The translations under genes and the position numbers were made by a program. 64,000 nucleotides of DNA from Nevskiales bacterium (GTDB taxonomy: Bacteria; Pseudomonadota; Gammaproteobacteria; Nevskiales; Nevskiaceae). Position 1 is the stretch's first letter; each line of letters starts with the position of its first letter. Under the pieces are notes generated by a model. It worked only from the letters and a program-made list of their open reading frames with translations. It searched no databases and was not told the origin of the DNA. Where the stretch lies: contig JAQVDP010000003.1 in assembly GCA_028698335.1 (NCBI GenBank), positions 49,350 through 113,349 on the forward strand, written 5' to 3'. Below, piece after piece: positions 1 to 8,895 of the stretch.

Positions 1-3000
1 TGAAGCGTTCCATCGCGCCCTGGACGGTGTTGCCGAGATCGCCGGGCATGGCCTTCTGGAAGGCGCCGAGGATCTCGACCCGCTTGATCGAATCGATGCC
101 GAGGTCGGCTTCGAGATCGGCGTCGAGACCGAGCATGTCCTCGGGGTAGCCGGTGCGCTCGGCGACGATGCCCAGCAGCAGCGCCCGGAAGTCGACCGCT
201 GGCGTCGCGGCGGCCGGGATCGCGGGCGGGGCGACGACGACCGGTGCCTGGGCCGGCACCGCAGGAGGCGGTTCGGCCACGGTCGGCGGCATCGGCATCA
301 CTGCCGCAGCGGGAAGCTGCGGCGGGGGGAGTGCGGCCGTCGCGGGGGCGGCAGTCGGGAACGGAGCCGGCATGGCGGGCAGTGCACCCGCGTCGGCGGG
401 GCTGCCACCCAGGTACTGCTGGATCACGCGTTCCTGCAGCTGCAGGAACTGACGCATGGTCTGCTGATACGCCAGGATCGCGTCACTGCTCAAGGCAGCG
501 GGAGCGGCCGCGGATGGCATGCCGGCGGCCATCGGCGTCGGTGCGGCCGCAGGCTGCGCGGGGGCTCGTGCGGCGTCGATGCGTGCTTTGGCCTGCTCGG
601 CCGTGGCCTTGGTCAGCGCCGGCAGCTTGCCGGTGCGGAACTGGGGATCGTCGATGGGGCGGGCGCACCCGCCACTGATCATCCAGGTGTGCTTCGCGAG
701 GGGCTTGGGCTTCGACTGCTCGGTGAGCTGCTGTGCGTCGAGCAGGGCGAGATTCCGGTTGTCGAACAGACGCAGGGCGTCGAAAGCCACGCCCGATGCG
801 AACAGTTCCGCCAGGCCCAGCAGCGTGCCCTTCAACGAGCCGCCGCTGTCCAGCGAGACCGCGACCGCATCCTTGCCGGCGAGGATCTGACGGACCATGT
901 TCGAGCAGATGCTCTTTGGTCCCAGCTCGAGGAAGACCCGGCAGCCGGCTGCGTACATCGCCTCGATTTCGCTGACGAACTCGACGCTGTGCAGCAGATG
1001 GCCGTCCAACTGCTGCTGGATCGCCACCGGCTCGGCCGGATATGGCGCGCCGTTGGTGTTGGCGTAGACCGCGCAGTTCGGACTGCGGAAGGCCACCGCA
1101 TGGATCGCCGCTGACAGCGGCGCCTGGGCGGCCGCGACCAGCTCGGTATGGAAGGCGCCCGAAACCGGCAGCAGGACGGCGCGCAGGCCGGCCTCGCTGA
1201 TCGCCTTGACCGCCTGTTCCACGGCAGCCTTGGGGCCGGAGATGACGCTCTGCTCGGGCGCGTTGTGGTTGGCGATCCTGACGCCGTCGAACGGGGCGAT
1301 CAGGGCGTCGACCTGATCGCGGGCCGCCTGTACGGCGGCCATCGTGCCCGGTGCCGCGGCCTTCGCGGCGTCGGCCATCGCACGACCGCGCACCGCGGAC
1401 AGGCGCAGGAAGTCCTCGGCGCCGATCACGCCGGCGGCATGCAGCGCAGCGTATTCGCCGTAGCTGTGGCCGGCGGTCGCGACGGCCTGCACGCCGAGGC
1501 GCTGAACGAAACGCAGGTAGCCCAGCGCGACCGAGCCGATCGCGGGCTGGGCGATGCGGGTGTCGGTCAGCGCCCGTTGCTGGGCCTGCTCGCCGGCGTC
1601 ATCGAACACCGCTGGCGGCAGGATGTAGTTGGACAGCAGCTCCGGGATATCGTCGCGCAGGGTGGCGTCGGCCAGTTCGAGCGCGGAGCGGAGTTCCTCG
1701 AGGTAGAGCCCGGACTCACGCGCCATGTTGACGTACTGCGCGCCCTGGCCGGGGAATACGAAAGCGGTCTGCGGCGCGGTGGTCGGCGTCTGCAGATTGA
1801 GTTTGATATGTGGCGGCAACGGTTTCTCGCCGTTGTCGCGCAGGCGTGCCAGTACCGTATCGAGGTCGCGGCGCAGTTGATCGAGATTGTCCGCCGCGAT
1901 GGCCAGGCTGGCGGTGCCGCCAGCCTTGGACTGTGCGCCGCGCGCCAGCATCAGCGCCAGCTCTCCCGGCACGATGCGGCTGCCCTCGGCGATCCACCCG
2001 CGGGCGCGTTCGACGTCCTTGGTCAGCGCCGCGGCGTCGGCGGCGCGGAACAGATACAGCTCGGTCGGCCACTGACGTTCGCCGAGATCGCTGGCGACAC
2101 CGTCGCGGTATTCCTCCAGCACGGCGTGGAAATTGGTGCCGCCGAATCCGAAAGCCGACACCCCGGCACGGCGCGGATGATCCGGATGCGCCAGCCACGG
2201 GCGCGCTTCCTTGAGCAGGTACACCGGCGACTGCGCATCGGCGATGGTGTCGATCGGGTTCGATACGCCGTGATGCGCCGGCAGGACCCGGTGATAGAGC
2301 GACAGCGCGACCTTGATCAGGCCGGCGACGCCGGCACTGGCCTTGGTGTGGCCGATCAGCGTCTTGACCGATCCGAGTGCGACGCTCTTCGGCGCCGCGT
2401 TCTCGGCGCTCAGTGCACGGGTGATGGTCTGTGCCTCGGCGCGGTCGCCCACCGCGGTGCCGGTGCCGTGGGCTTCTGCCAGCCCCAGCGTGACCGGCGA
2501 GAAGCCGGCCTTGCGGTAGGCGCGCTGCAGTGCGCGCACCTGGCCTTCGGGGCGGGGCGCAGTCAGGCCCAGCGCCTTGCCATCGCTGGATCCGGCGACG
2601 GCCTTGATCACCGCATAGATGCGGTCGCCGTCGCGTTCGGCGTCGGCGAGGCGCTTGAGCGCCACCACGGCAAGGCCTTCGCTGATGGCGATGCCGTCGG
2701 CGCTCTGGTCGAAGGTCTTCGGCGTGCCGGTCGGCGACAATGCCTGGGTCTTGGAAAAGCACAGGAAGCCGAATGGTGACTGCACCGTGTCGATGCCGCC
2801 GGCCAGCACCATCGAACTGCGGCCGGATTCGAGTTCGCCGACCGCCAGGCTGATCGCCGCGAGCGACGACGCGCAGGCTGCGTCGACGGTGAAGTTGACG
2901 CCGCCGAAATCGAGACGGTTGGCGACGCGGCCGGCCGCGACGTTGAGCAGGGTGCCGGCGAAGGACTCCTCGGTCCACTCCGGCAGGCGATCCCAGACCT

Positions 3001-5506
3001 CGTCGGAGATGTTCTCGACGAAGCGCGGCAGCTCGGCACGCACGCCGTACTGCAGGCCGAGGTCGCCGAGTCCGCCGCCGGCGCCGAGGATGATCGACGT
3101 CGTTTCGCGGTCGAAACCGCCTTCGGCGTAGCCGGCATCGTCGATGGCACGGCTGGCGACTTCCAGCGTCAGCAGCTGCATCGGGTCGATCGATTTCATC
3201 GAGCGCGGCGGGATGCCGAAGCGCATCGGGTCGAAGGCGATTTCGTCGAGGAAACCGCCCCAGCGCGAATAGACCTTGTCGCGCGTCTTGCGGTCCCCGT
3301 CGAAGTACTGCTGCCAGTCCCAGCGGGTGGCCGGGACTTCGCCGAACGCGGTGATCTTGTGAACGATGTGCGACCAGTAGTCGTCGGCGTTGTCGGCCTT
3401 CGGCAGCAGCGTGCCGATGCCGACGATGGCGACGTCGGCCGGTTTGGCGGCCTGACTGCGGCCCGCACGGGCCTCGGCGAGCGCATCGAGCAGTGCCTGG
3501 CCGTCGTGGCAGACGCTGCTGTGCAGGGTTTCGATGCTGACCGCCTGATCCCGCAGCGTGGCGACCTGACCGATCATGTACATGCCTTCGGTCAGTTGCT
3601 GCTCCGGCGCAATGGCCACGATCTTGCCATCGGCGTCGCGATCGACGCCCTTGGATGCGACGCGCAGGCGGCCCAGGTTCAGATCCTCGAGAATGTCGCG
3701 GATCTCTTCGGCGCTCTTGCCTTCGCCGATCAGGCGCTTGCGGGTGTCGTAGAAATCGTGGGCGAACTTGGTGTCGACGCAGCGGGTTGCGTGTCCCGGG
3801 CCGGTCTCCAGATTCATCGTGTGCCGGCACCGCAGGGCTTCGTCCTGGAAGCCCTGCACGACGGCGCCGGTGGCGACGATCTCGTGCGTGAACAGGTAGG
3901 CCGTACCCATCAGGGCGCCGACCTTCATGCCGCGTGCCGCCAGCGGGGCGGCCATCGCCGCGACCATCGCTGCCGACGTCGCGTCGTGGATGCCGCCGGC
4001 AAACAGGACGTGCGTCTTGGCCTCTTCTCCGGCCGGCACGTTCGCGAGCAGGACCTCGATCATCTGCTCCCACATCGGGAAGCTGGCGAGCGGGCCGATG
4101 TGACCACCGCATTCGCGGCCTTCGAAGACGAAGCGGCGCGCGCCTTGCTCGAGGTACATCTTCAGCAGGGCAGGGGCCGGCGCGTGAATATAGGCCGGAA
4201 TGCCCCGGCTCTCGAACTCGGCGGCCTGATCGGGGCGGCCGCCGGCGATCAGCGCGTAGTCCGGCTTGCACTTCCAGATTTCGGCGCACTGCTCTTCGCG
4301 CAGTGCGTGCGGAATGAACCCGAGCAGCCCGACGCCCCAGGGCTTGTCGCCGATACGGGCCCTGGTCTGCTCCAGCATCTGCGCGACCTGCGGACCGCGC
4401 ATCAAGGCCAGCGCCAGGAACGGCAGCGCCCCGCCTTCGGCCACCGCGACCGCGAAGTCCGGGCTGTCGGAGACACGGGTCATCGGGCCCTGGCACAAGG
4501 GGAAACGGGTGCCGTGCGAGGCGGCGAGCGGTCCACCCTCGTCGATGAAATGCAGCTTGGCGGCCTGTTCGGCCTGCTGGGATGACGCCCGCCGCACCGC
4601 CTGCATCAAGCGGGCGACCGTCCGGTAACGCTGGCGATAGGTGCCGGCGAGGCCGATGGCCTGACCCAGTGGCAGGGCCAGGGTGTCGTCGGTGCTCCAG
4701 CCGATCGAAGCGCTGAGGTCACGCACCCATTCGTCCGCGGACTGGCCGCCGCCTTCCGCGGTCCGGGTCTTTTCCTCGATCGCCTTCAGGGCCGGGGATC
4801 CGGGGCGGACGTAGATGCGGCAGGGCCGCCCGATGAGTTCGCCCAGCAAGCGGGTTTCAGCGCCATTGAGGCGTGCGAGCTCATCCTTCTGGGATTCGGG
4901 CAGCGGCGACTCGGCAAGCAGCAGCAGGGCATCGTCAAGGACGATGCCGGCGGCTCCAGCGATGCGACAGGCAGCGGCACCGTGGACACCGACGCCGCCC
5001 TGCAGATAGATCGGCAGCCGGGTCTGGCCGCGCAGTTTCTGCAGCATGATGTAACTGGTGTTCTCGCCGACCCATCCGCCGGCCTCGTGCCCCCTGAGCA
5101 TCAGGCCGTCGCACTGCCCGGTGGCTGCCGCGGCATCCTCGGGCGTCGTGATCTCGGCCAGGCAGCGGTCCTGCGGGCGCAGGCCGACACTGGCGCGCAG
5201 CTCGGGCAGGGTCGCGACCGGCGCGCTCAGCACGAGCGTCAGTGCCCGTGCGCCTGCTTGCTGAATCAGGGACTTGGCCAGTTCGGCCTGATCCGGGGTG
5301 ATTCTCAGGCCGATGCGGGCATCGGTGGCCTCGCACAGCCGGGCAAAGTTGTCGCGGACCTTGTCATGGTCACGGCTGAACTGCAGATCCAGCAGGCCAA
5401 TGCCGCCGGCGCGGGCGGTTGCCAGTGCCAGACCCGGATGGCCGAGATCGGCGGGTGCGTTCCCCAGAATATCGAATGTTTTGTCGTTCACCTTTACCGC
5501 TCCCAT
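1..5506 (-). CDS. Type I polyketide / secondary-lipid synthase, NMO-NMO-KS-AT-ACP (partial, runs off left edge)
   Basis: An open frame of 1835 residues runs without a stop from 5506 to the window edge. Domains read in order: a first FMN TIM-barrel (nitronate monooxygenase/FabK-like, about 1-280) with RGHEAGGWVG, so Trp145 sits where FabK has its catalytic His. A second such barrel (about 330-640) has EGRECGGHIG with His469 intact. A ketosynthase follows (Cys878 in DAACASS; His in EAHGTGT and IGHTKAS), then an acyltransferase (FPGQGAQY, Ser1348 in GHSYGEYA), an Ala/Pro-rich linker and an acyl carrier domain (Ser1806 in LGIDSIK). The KS/AT/ACP parts resemble PfaA-type synthases that make polyunsaturated fatty acids or other special lipids; any KR, DH or thioesterase would lie beyond the window. 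GTG at 5491 has a better-spaced GGAG than the ATG used here. The product is unknown. Confidence 0.9.
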   Translation of the reverse strand, partial: MGAVKVNDKTFDILGNAPADLGHPGLALATARAGGIGLLDLQFSRDHDKVRDNFARLCEATDARIGLRITPDQAELAKSLIQQAGARALTLVLSAPVATLPELRASVGLRPQDRCLAEITTPEDAAAATGQCDGLMLRGHEAGGWVGENTSYIMLQKLRGQTRLPIYLQGGVGVHGAAACRIAGAAGIVLDDALLLLAESPLPESQKDELARLNGAETRLLGELIGRPCRIYVRPGSPALKAIEEKTRTAEGGGQSADEWVRDLSASIGWSTDDTLALPLGQAIGLAGTYRQRYRTVARLMQAVRRASSQQAEQAAKLHFIDEGGPLAASHGTRFPLCQGPMTRVSDSPDFAVAVAEGGALPFLALALMRGPQVAQMLEQTRARIGDKPWGVGLLGFIPHALREEQCAEIWKCKPDYALIAGGRPDQAAEFESRGIPAYIHAPAPALLKMYLEQGARRFVFEGRECGGHIGPLASFPMWEQMIEVLLANVPAGEEAKTHVLFAGGIHDATSAAMVAAMAAPLAARGMKVGALMGTAYLFTHEIVATGAVVQGFQDEALRCRHTMNLETGPGHATRCVDTKFAHDFYDTRKRLIGEGKSAEEIRDILEDLNLGRLRVASKGVDRDADGKIVAIAPEQQLTEGMYMIGQVATLRDQAVSIETLHSSVCHDGQALLDALAEARAGRSQAAKPADVAIVGIGTLLPKADNADDYWSHIVHKITAFGEVPATRWDWQQYFDGDRKTRDKVYSRWGGFLDEIAFDPMRFGIPPRSMKSIDPMQLLTLEVASRAIDDAGYAEGGFDRETTSIILGAGGGLGDLGLQYGVRAELPRFVENISDEVWDRLPEWTEESFAGTLLNVAAGRVANRLDFGGVNFTVDAACASSLAAISLAVGELESGRSSMVLAGGIDTVQSPFGFLCFSKTQALSPTGTPKTFDQSADGIAISEGLAVVALKRLADAERDGDRIYAVIKAVAGSSDGKALGLTAPRPEGQVRALQRAYRKAGFSPVTLGLAEAHGTGTAVGDRAEAQTITRALSAENAAPKSVALGSVKTLIGHTKASAGVAGLIKVALSLYHRVLPAHHGVSNPIDTIADAQSPVYLLKEARPWLAHPDHPRRAGVSAFGFGGTNFHAVLEEYRDGVASDLGERQWPTELYLFRAADAAALTKDVERARGWIAEGSRIVPGELALMLARGAQSKAGGTASLAIAADNLDQLRRDLDTVLARLRDNGEKPLPPHIKLNLQTPTTAPQTAFVFPGQGAQYVNMARESGLYLEELRSALELADATLRDDIPELLSNYILPPAVFDDAGEQAQQRALTDTRIAQPAIGSVALGYLRFVQRLGVQAVATAGHSYGEYAALHAAGVIGAEDFLRLSAVRGRAMADAAKAAAPGTMAAVQAARDQVDALIAPFDGVRIANHNAPEQSVISGPKAAVEQAVKAISEAGLRAVLLPVSGAFHTELVAAAQAPLSAAIHAVAFRSPNCAVYANTNGAPYPAEPVAIQQQLDGHLLHSVEFVSEIEAMYAAGCRVFLELGPKSICSNMVRQILAGKDAVAVSLDSGGSLKGTLLGLAELFASGVAFDALRLFDNRNLALLDAQQLTEQSKPKPLAKHTWMISGGCARPIDDPQFRTGKLPALTKATAEQAKARIDAARAPAQPAAAPTPMAAGMPSAAAPAALSSDAILAYQQTMRQFLQLQERVIQQYLGGSPADAGALPAMPAPFPTAAPATAALPPPQLPAAAVMPMPPTVAEPPPAVPAQAPVVVAPPAIPAAATPAVDFRALLLGIVAERTGYPEDMLGLDADLEADLGIDSIKRVEILGAFQKAMPGDLGNTVQGAMERF

Positions 5507-5548
5507 GAAGCGCGCGGCGGCCTCCCAGTTGCGGCCGCGCAGGGGTCG

Positions 5549-6364
5549 TTACTTTTTCCGGCCTTCCAAGAACGGTACTTCGAGTACCTTTTCGTGAACG
5601 ATCGGGCCGTGGCCAAAGAAGCCACCCTCTCCGAAACATTCGCCATGATCGGCCGTGATGATGAAATGGGTGTTGCTCGGCGCCTTGCTGATCAGCGCGT
5701 CAAGGACCTGGTCAACATATTCGACGGTCTTGATCTGCTGCTGATGCAGCATCTTCATCTGATCGTCGTCGAAAAAGCGGTCATCGACCTCCTTTCCGAG
5801 GTCATCGTCCATCCGCTTGAATACCCCGTGAACGCCCGAGATATGCGGCAGGCTGCCGGGCTCGAGCATGTACGGGTAGTGGGTTTCGCCGAGGTTGAGA
5901 AAGTGAAAGCTCGGCTCGTCCTCGTCGAATTCGATCTCGTCGACCATGCCGGCGAAATCGTTGTGGTTGCCCATCAGCTTGTAGTCGTCGAAATGGCGAT
6001 TGAGGTGGCTCAGCGGATTGAGCACCGGCAGCGAAACCCGCGCGACCGTGCGATAGCCCTCATCCTGCAGCACTTTCGGCAGCGACAGATTCGGGACGAA
6101 GCTGCTGAATGACAGGCCGTCAATGCCCAGGCGGTCGACCCATTTGACGAAGTCCTTCTTGTAGACCTCCGACGCGAATACGCCCTGCGGGTTCTCGTGC
6201 GGGATCATCCCCATCAGATAGGTGTAGTGGGAGGGCGACGTCCAGGACGCGTACGAGTAGCGCGCAGAACCCGCGCCGATGCGGTCCATGTTCGGGGTCT
6301 TGGCGGCGGCGTAGCTGTCGAAGCGGCAGCTGTCCATGATGATGAAGACAAGGTTGTTACTCAT
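5549..6364 (-). CDS. Sulfatase-fold (alkaline phosphatase superfamily) hydrolase or transferase
   Basis: A 271-residue protein with superfamily marks: an N-terminal metal-binding Asp in IIMDSCRFDS, TPNMDRIG, and a C-terminal DHGECFGEGGFFGHG metal site. The nucleophile region reads TSPSH where formylglycine sulfatases have C/S-x-P-x-R, so Thr replaces Cys/Ser and His replaces Arg. Catalysis by formylglycine is therefore unlikely, and a phosphoesterase or phosphotransferase role is possible. No signal peptide or membrane segment is visible, so it is probably cytoplasmic. It looks similar to the small STM4013/SEN3800-type hydrolases. It lies 42 bp upstream of the synthase on the same strand and is probably cotranscribed, which suggests it acts on the same lipid pathway (inference). 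Confidence 0.8.
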   Translation of the reverse strand: MSNNLVFIIMDSCRFDSYAAAKTPNMDRIGAGSARYSYASWTSPSHYTYLMGMIPHENPQGVFASEVYKKDFVKWVDRLGIDGLSFSSFVPNLSLPKVLQDEGYRTVARVSLPVLNPLSHLNRHFDDYKLMGNHNDFAGMVDEIEFDEDEPSFHFLNLGETHYPYMLEPGSLPHISGVHGVFKRMDDDLGKEVDDRFFDDDQMKMLHQQQIKTVEYVDQVLDALISKAPSNTHFIITADHGECFGEGGFFGHGPIVHEKVLEVPFLEGRKK

Positions 6365-6411
6365 CGGATCGAGGGTATGGTGCGTGGCGAGGGGAATGGG
6401 GAAAGTCGATC

Positions 6412-6454
6412 CCGGAACCGAGCGCGAGCGGCGCTCGAGCGACGTCGGTTCCGG
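6412..6454. repeat. Inverted repeat (10-bp perfect arms) in the 307-bp intergenic leader of the sulfatase-synthase unit
   Basis: The stretch 6365-6671 holds no gene. Within it, CCGGAACCGA (6412-6421) is matched by TCGGTTCCGG (6445-6454). The 23-nt centre has its own CGAGC/GCTCG pairing, so the whole can fold as one long stem. It lies about 50 bp ahead of the sulfatase-like start, in the place of a 5' leader. It could be an operator or an RNA structure. No convincing promoter was recognised in the rest of the gap. Confidence 0.5.
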
Positions 6455-6671
6455 AGCGAGAGCTGATCGGGGATTACCGCATCAAGGGGAGGCAGGCGGG
6501 CAAATCGTCAGGCAAGTCACAGCAATGTTTGGACCACATTCATGTCAGCAAAAGTCGGCATTTGGTCGGAATTTCTGAACGGAGTGTCAGAATGCCGCTG
6601 TAGGAATATCACAGCGGCCGTGGGGGTTCTGTCAGAAAATCACCCTTCATTTCCTTGACATGAGACGGGCG

Positions 6672-7484
6672 TCACTTCGAGTGGCCGACATCGAAGAGGC
6701 TGTGGTCCTCCAGGCGCAGCGCGCTGAGCCGACCGCCCCAGATATAGCCTGTGTCCAGGCCCCATACGGACCATTCGGGCCATGCGATACGACCCAGTGA
6801 CGACCAGTGTCCAAATACGACATTTTGTGTCCGGGTCTTCCTTCCCGGCGCCATGAACCATGGCAGCAACTCCGCGGACTGTGATCCCGGAGGGCCCTTC
6901 TGGCGGAATTCGAAGCGCCCGTCGCCAGTGCAGTAGCGGGCCCGGGTCAGGCAGTTGATGGTGAAGCGGCGACGCTCCACCGGTGCGAGTCCGGTGCGCC
7001 AGGTATCCGGTTGATTCCCGTACATTTTGTTAAGGAATGTCGCCGCATGGCGATCGTCGCGCAGGGTTCGTTGCACCTCGTCCGCCAGTTCCAGGGCATC
7101 CTCCAGCGACCATTGCGGCGCGAGGCCTGCGTGCACGATCAGCGTGTCGGAGGCCGTGTGAAGGTGTGCGAGGGCGCGGTGGCGCAGCCAGTGCGCGAGT
7201 TCGTCGCGGTCCGGTGCGATCAGGATCGGGTGCAGATCGGGGCCGGCATGTCCATGTCCGTGCAGGAGTGCCAGCAGGTGCAGGTCGTGATTGCCCAGGA
7301 CCGTGGTGGCGCTATCTCCGAGACGCTTGATGAAGCGGAGTGTCTGCAGGGACTCCGGTCCGCGCGCCACCAGATCTCCGGTGAAAATCACATGATCGCG
7401 AGCAGGATCAAATCGGCAGATGTCGAGCAGGCGCTGCAGGGCACTGAGACAACCCTGAATGTCCCCGATGACGAACGTCGACAC
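6672..7484 (-). CDS. apaH: Symmetrical bis(5'-nucleosyl)-tetraphosphatase (diadenosine tetraphosphatase)
   Basis: This calcineurin-type metallophosphatase splits Ap4A to two ADP and controls the level of this alarmone. Visible motifs are FVIGDIQGC, FTGDLVARGP, VLGNHDLH and the C-terminal FGHWSS and LDTGYIWGG, which together match ApaH over its usual length (270 residues). The GTG at 7484 is preferred because GGAG lies 7-8 nt upstream and the protein then begins VSTFVIGDIQGC as in the family; longer in-frame starts would add a Cys-rich tail without homology. In enterobacteria apaH follows rsmA and apaG. Here rsmA is about 14 kb away, separated by the Tad locus, and apaG is not in the window. 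Confidence 0.95.
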   Translation of the reverse strand: MSTFVIGDIQGCLSALQRLLDICRFDPARDHVIFTGDLVARGPESLQTLRFIKRLGDSATTVLGNHDLHLLALLHGHGHAGPDLHPILIAPDRDELAHWLRHRALAHLHTASDTLIVHAGLAPQWSLEDALELADEVQRTLRDDRHAATFLNKMYGNQPDTWRTGLAPVERRRFTINCLTRARYCTGDGRFEFRQKGPPGSQSAELLPWFMAPGRKTRTQNVVFGHWSSLGRIAWPEWSVWGLDTGYIWGGRLSALRLEDHSLFDVGHSK

Positions 7485-7564
7485 GAAACGGCTCCAGCGG
7501 TCCACCTGAATGAGATTGCAGATCGATAACCGACAAACGGTAGCGTTGCACGCATTCGTTTGCT

Positions 7565-7593
7565 TTGACGCTATCGCGCTGCAACACCATAGT
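7565..7593 (+). promoter_or_regulatory. Possible sigma-70 promoter for the flp-tad operon
   Basis: TTGACG (7565-7570) matches the -35 consensus in five of six positions. CATAGT (7588-7593) follows after 17 bp as a weaker -10. It lies 50 bp ahead of the flp start and points into the pilus genes, away from apaH. Confidence 0.4.
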
Positions 7594-7643
7594 ATGCGCA
7601 CGGGCGAGGTGTTGTCCGGGTACGACTTTCAGGAGTGGCTTCG

Positions 7644-7841
7644 ATGATTTCGATGGTTAAGACATGGATCGAATTTCTGCGCAATGAGGAAGGCGCCAGT
7701 GCCGTGGAATATGGCCTGATCATCGGCCTCATCGCGGTGGCGCTGATTATCATTCTGACGACGTTGGGAACCGACCTCGGTGGCCTTTTTACCAAGGTTT
7801 CCGGTGAGGTGACCAAGGCGGCTGGCACGGGTGGAACCTGA
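7644..7841 (+). CDS. flp: Flp-type (type IVb) major pilin
   Basis: This small 65-residue prepilin is the structural subunit of the Tad/Flp adhesive pilus. It has a short positive leader, then the type IVb processing motif G-ASAVEYGLI with the conserved Glu and Tyr after the cleavage site, and one hydrophobic helix (IIGLIAVALIIILTT). ATG 7644 was chosen because AGGAG lies 8 nt upstream; an upstream in-frame GTG overlaps that ribosome-binding site. It is the first gene of the Tad locus and is followed directly by its prepilin peptidase. Confidence 0.95.
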   Translation: MISMVKTWIEFLRNEEGASAVEYGLIIGLIAVALIIILTTLGTDLGGLFTKVSGEVTKAAGTGGT

Positions 7842-7865
7842 CAATAGGGTCCGGCTCGCGCATGG

Positions 7866-8357
7866 ATGCTGATCGTTAAGCTGCTGCTGACGGGGTGGGC
7901 GGCCGCGGTTGCGGCCGCAGACCTGAGGCATCGACGAATCCCGAACTGGCTGCAGGGCGTCGCGCTGCTGCTGGTTGCGGGTTGCTACTGGGCTGCCGGG
8001 ACGGGCCCGGTAGAGAATGGGATGGTTTCCGGTGTAGTGGCGGCCATTATTGGCTTTGCGGCGCTACTGCCGGGATATTGGCTTCGAGTGCTGGGGGCGG
8101 CTGACGTCAAGTTGGCGGTCGTCGTCGGGTTTACGCTCGGGACGCCGCTAACGGTCGAGTGGCTGCTGTTCAGTGCCGCGACCCTTGGGTTGGTATCACT
8201 CGCGTGGATCGTTGGCCGTCGAGCTCGGAGGAATGGTCCGGCGGCAGGTTCAGTCAGCACGCTGCATCAACGCGTGCCGGCTGGAGCGGTGATGATGCCG
8301 GTCTTTGCGTTGATGCTGTGGACAGGATCCTGGATAGAAGTGGCGCATGGAACGTGA
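7866..8357 (+). CDS. tadV: Prepilin peptidase TadV/CpaA (A24 aspartyl protease)
   Basis: A polytopic membrane protein of 163 residues with the two catalytic aspartates of the A24 family: DLRHRRIPN near the N-terminus and GAADVKL in the middle. It is expected to cleave and mature the Flp pilin and the TadE/TadG pseudopilins at the inner membrane. The short length without an N-methylation domain is typical of the Tad-specific peptidase. Its end overlaps the tadE start by 11 nt, supporting translational coupling. Confidence 0.92.
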   Translation: MLIVKLLLTGWAAAVAAADLRHRRIPNWLQGVALLLVAGCYWAAGTGPVENGMVSGVVAAIIGFAALLPGYWLRVLGAADVKLAVVVGFTLGTPLTVEWLLFSAATLGLVSLAWIVGRRARRNGPAAGSVSTLHQRVPAGAVMMPVFALMLWTGSWIEVAHGT

Positions 8358-8853
8358 ACTCGAATCGACTGCAGGCGGGGCCGCGGGGCCGCACCGGTCC
8401 CGGGGCGCGGCGACGGTCGAGTTCGCATTCGTCTTTCCGATCCTGTTCCTGCTGGTCTACGGGGTGATCGTCTACTCCTACGTCTTTGTTCTGCAGCAGT
8501 CGATGACCTATGCGGTGCAGTTGGCGGCTGACGCTGCGGTGAAGGTGGATCCGAAGGCGGAGGACGCCAGTGCCTTGCGGGCGGCCGCGGTCCGGCAGAC
8601 CGTTGTGTCGGCGTTGTCCTGGTTGCCCGAGGGGCAACGGCAACGGGTCATCGGTACCGGCGGCGAGCGTGTCATCATCGAGTCATGCCCGGCGGGCGCC
8701 GCCGATTGTCCCAGCGACAGTAGTGCGTTGCGGTTGACCCTTCGGTTCAACCTGAGATCGCCGGATCTGTTCCCGGTTCTGGACCTGTACATCGTCGGAC
8801 GAGTGCCGCCGCTACCCGAATCACTGAGCGCCACGGCAATCGTCAGGATCTGA
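8347..8853 (+). CDS. tadE: TadE-like pseudopilin
   Basis: 168 residues. A short cytoplasmic leader is followed by RGAATVEFAFVFPIL, the TadE/TadG-type prepilin motif with the conserved Glu, and a single transmembrane helix to about residue 50; the remainder is periplasmic. TadE-like proteins are minor pilins or assembly factors of the Flp pilus and are processed by TadV. The window has one TadE-like gene plus the larger TadG at the operon end; no separate TadF was recognised. Confidence 0.85.
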   Translation: MERELESTAGGAAGPHRSRGAATVEFAFVFPILFLLVYGVIVYSYVFVLQQSMTYAVQLAADAAVKVDPKAEDASALRAAAVRQTVVSALSWLPEGQRQRVIGTGGERVIIESCPAGAADCPSDSSALRLTLRFNLRSPDLFPVLDLYIVGRVPPLPESLSATAIVRI

Positions 8854-8895
8854 GAAAATCAACAACTTGGGTGATGGGGCCCGCAGGAGGGCGTA

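Noticed and set aside
1148-2779. A 543-codon plus-strand frame opposite the synthase
   Set aside because: It is antisense to conserved KS/AT sequence and shows no recognisable protein features; long antisense frames are common at this GC content.
1716-4496. A 926-codon minus-strand frame inside the synthase gene, rich in Arg and Gly
   Set aside because: It is a shifted frame of the same strand; its translation is low-complexity, while the neighbouring frame carries KS and AT motifs without a stop.
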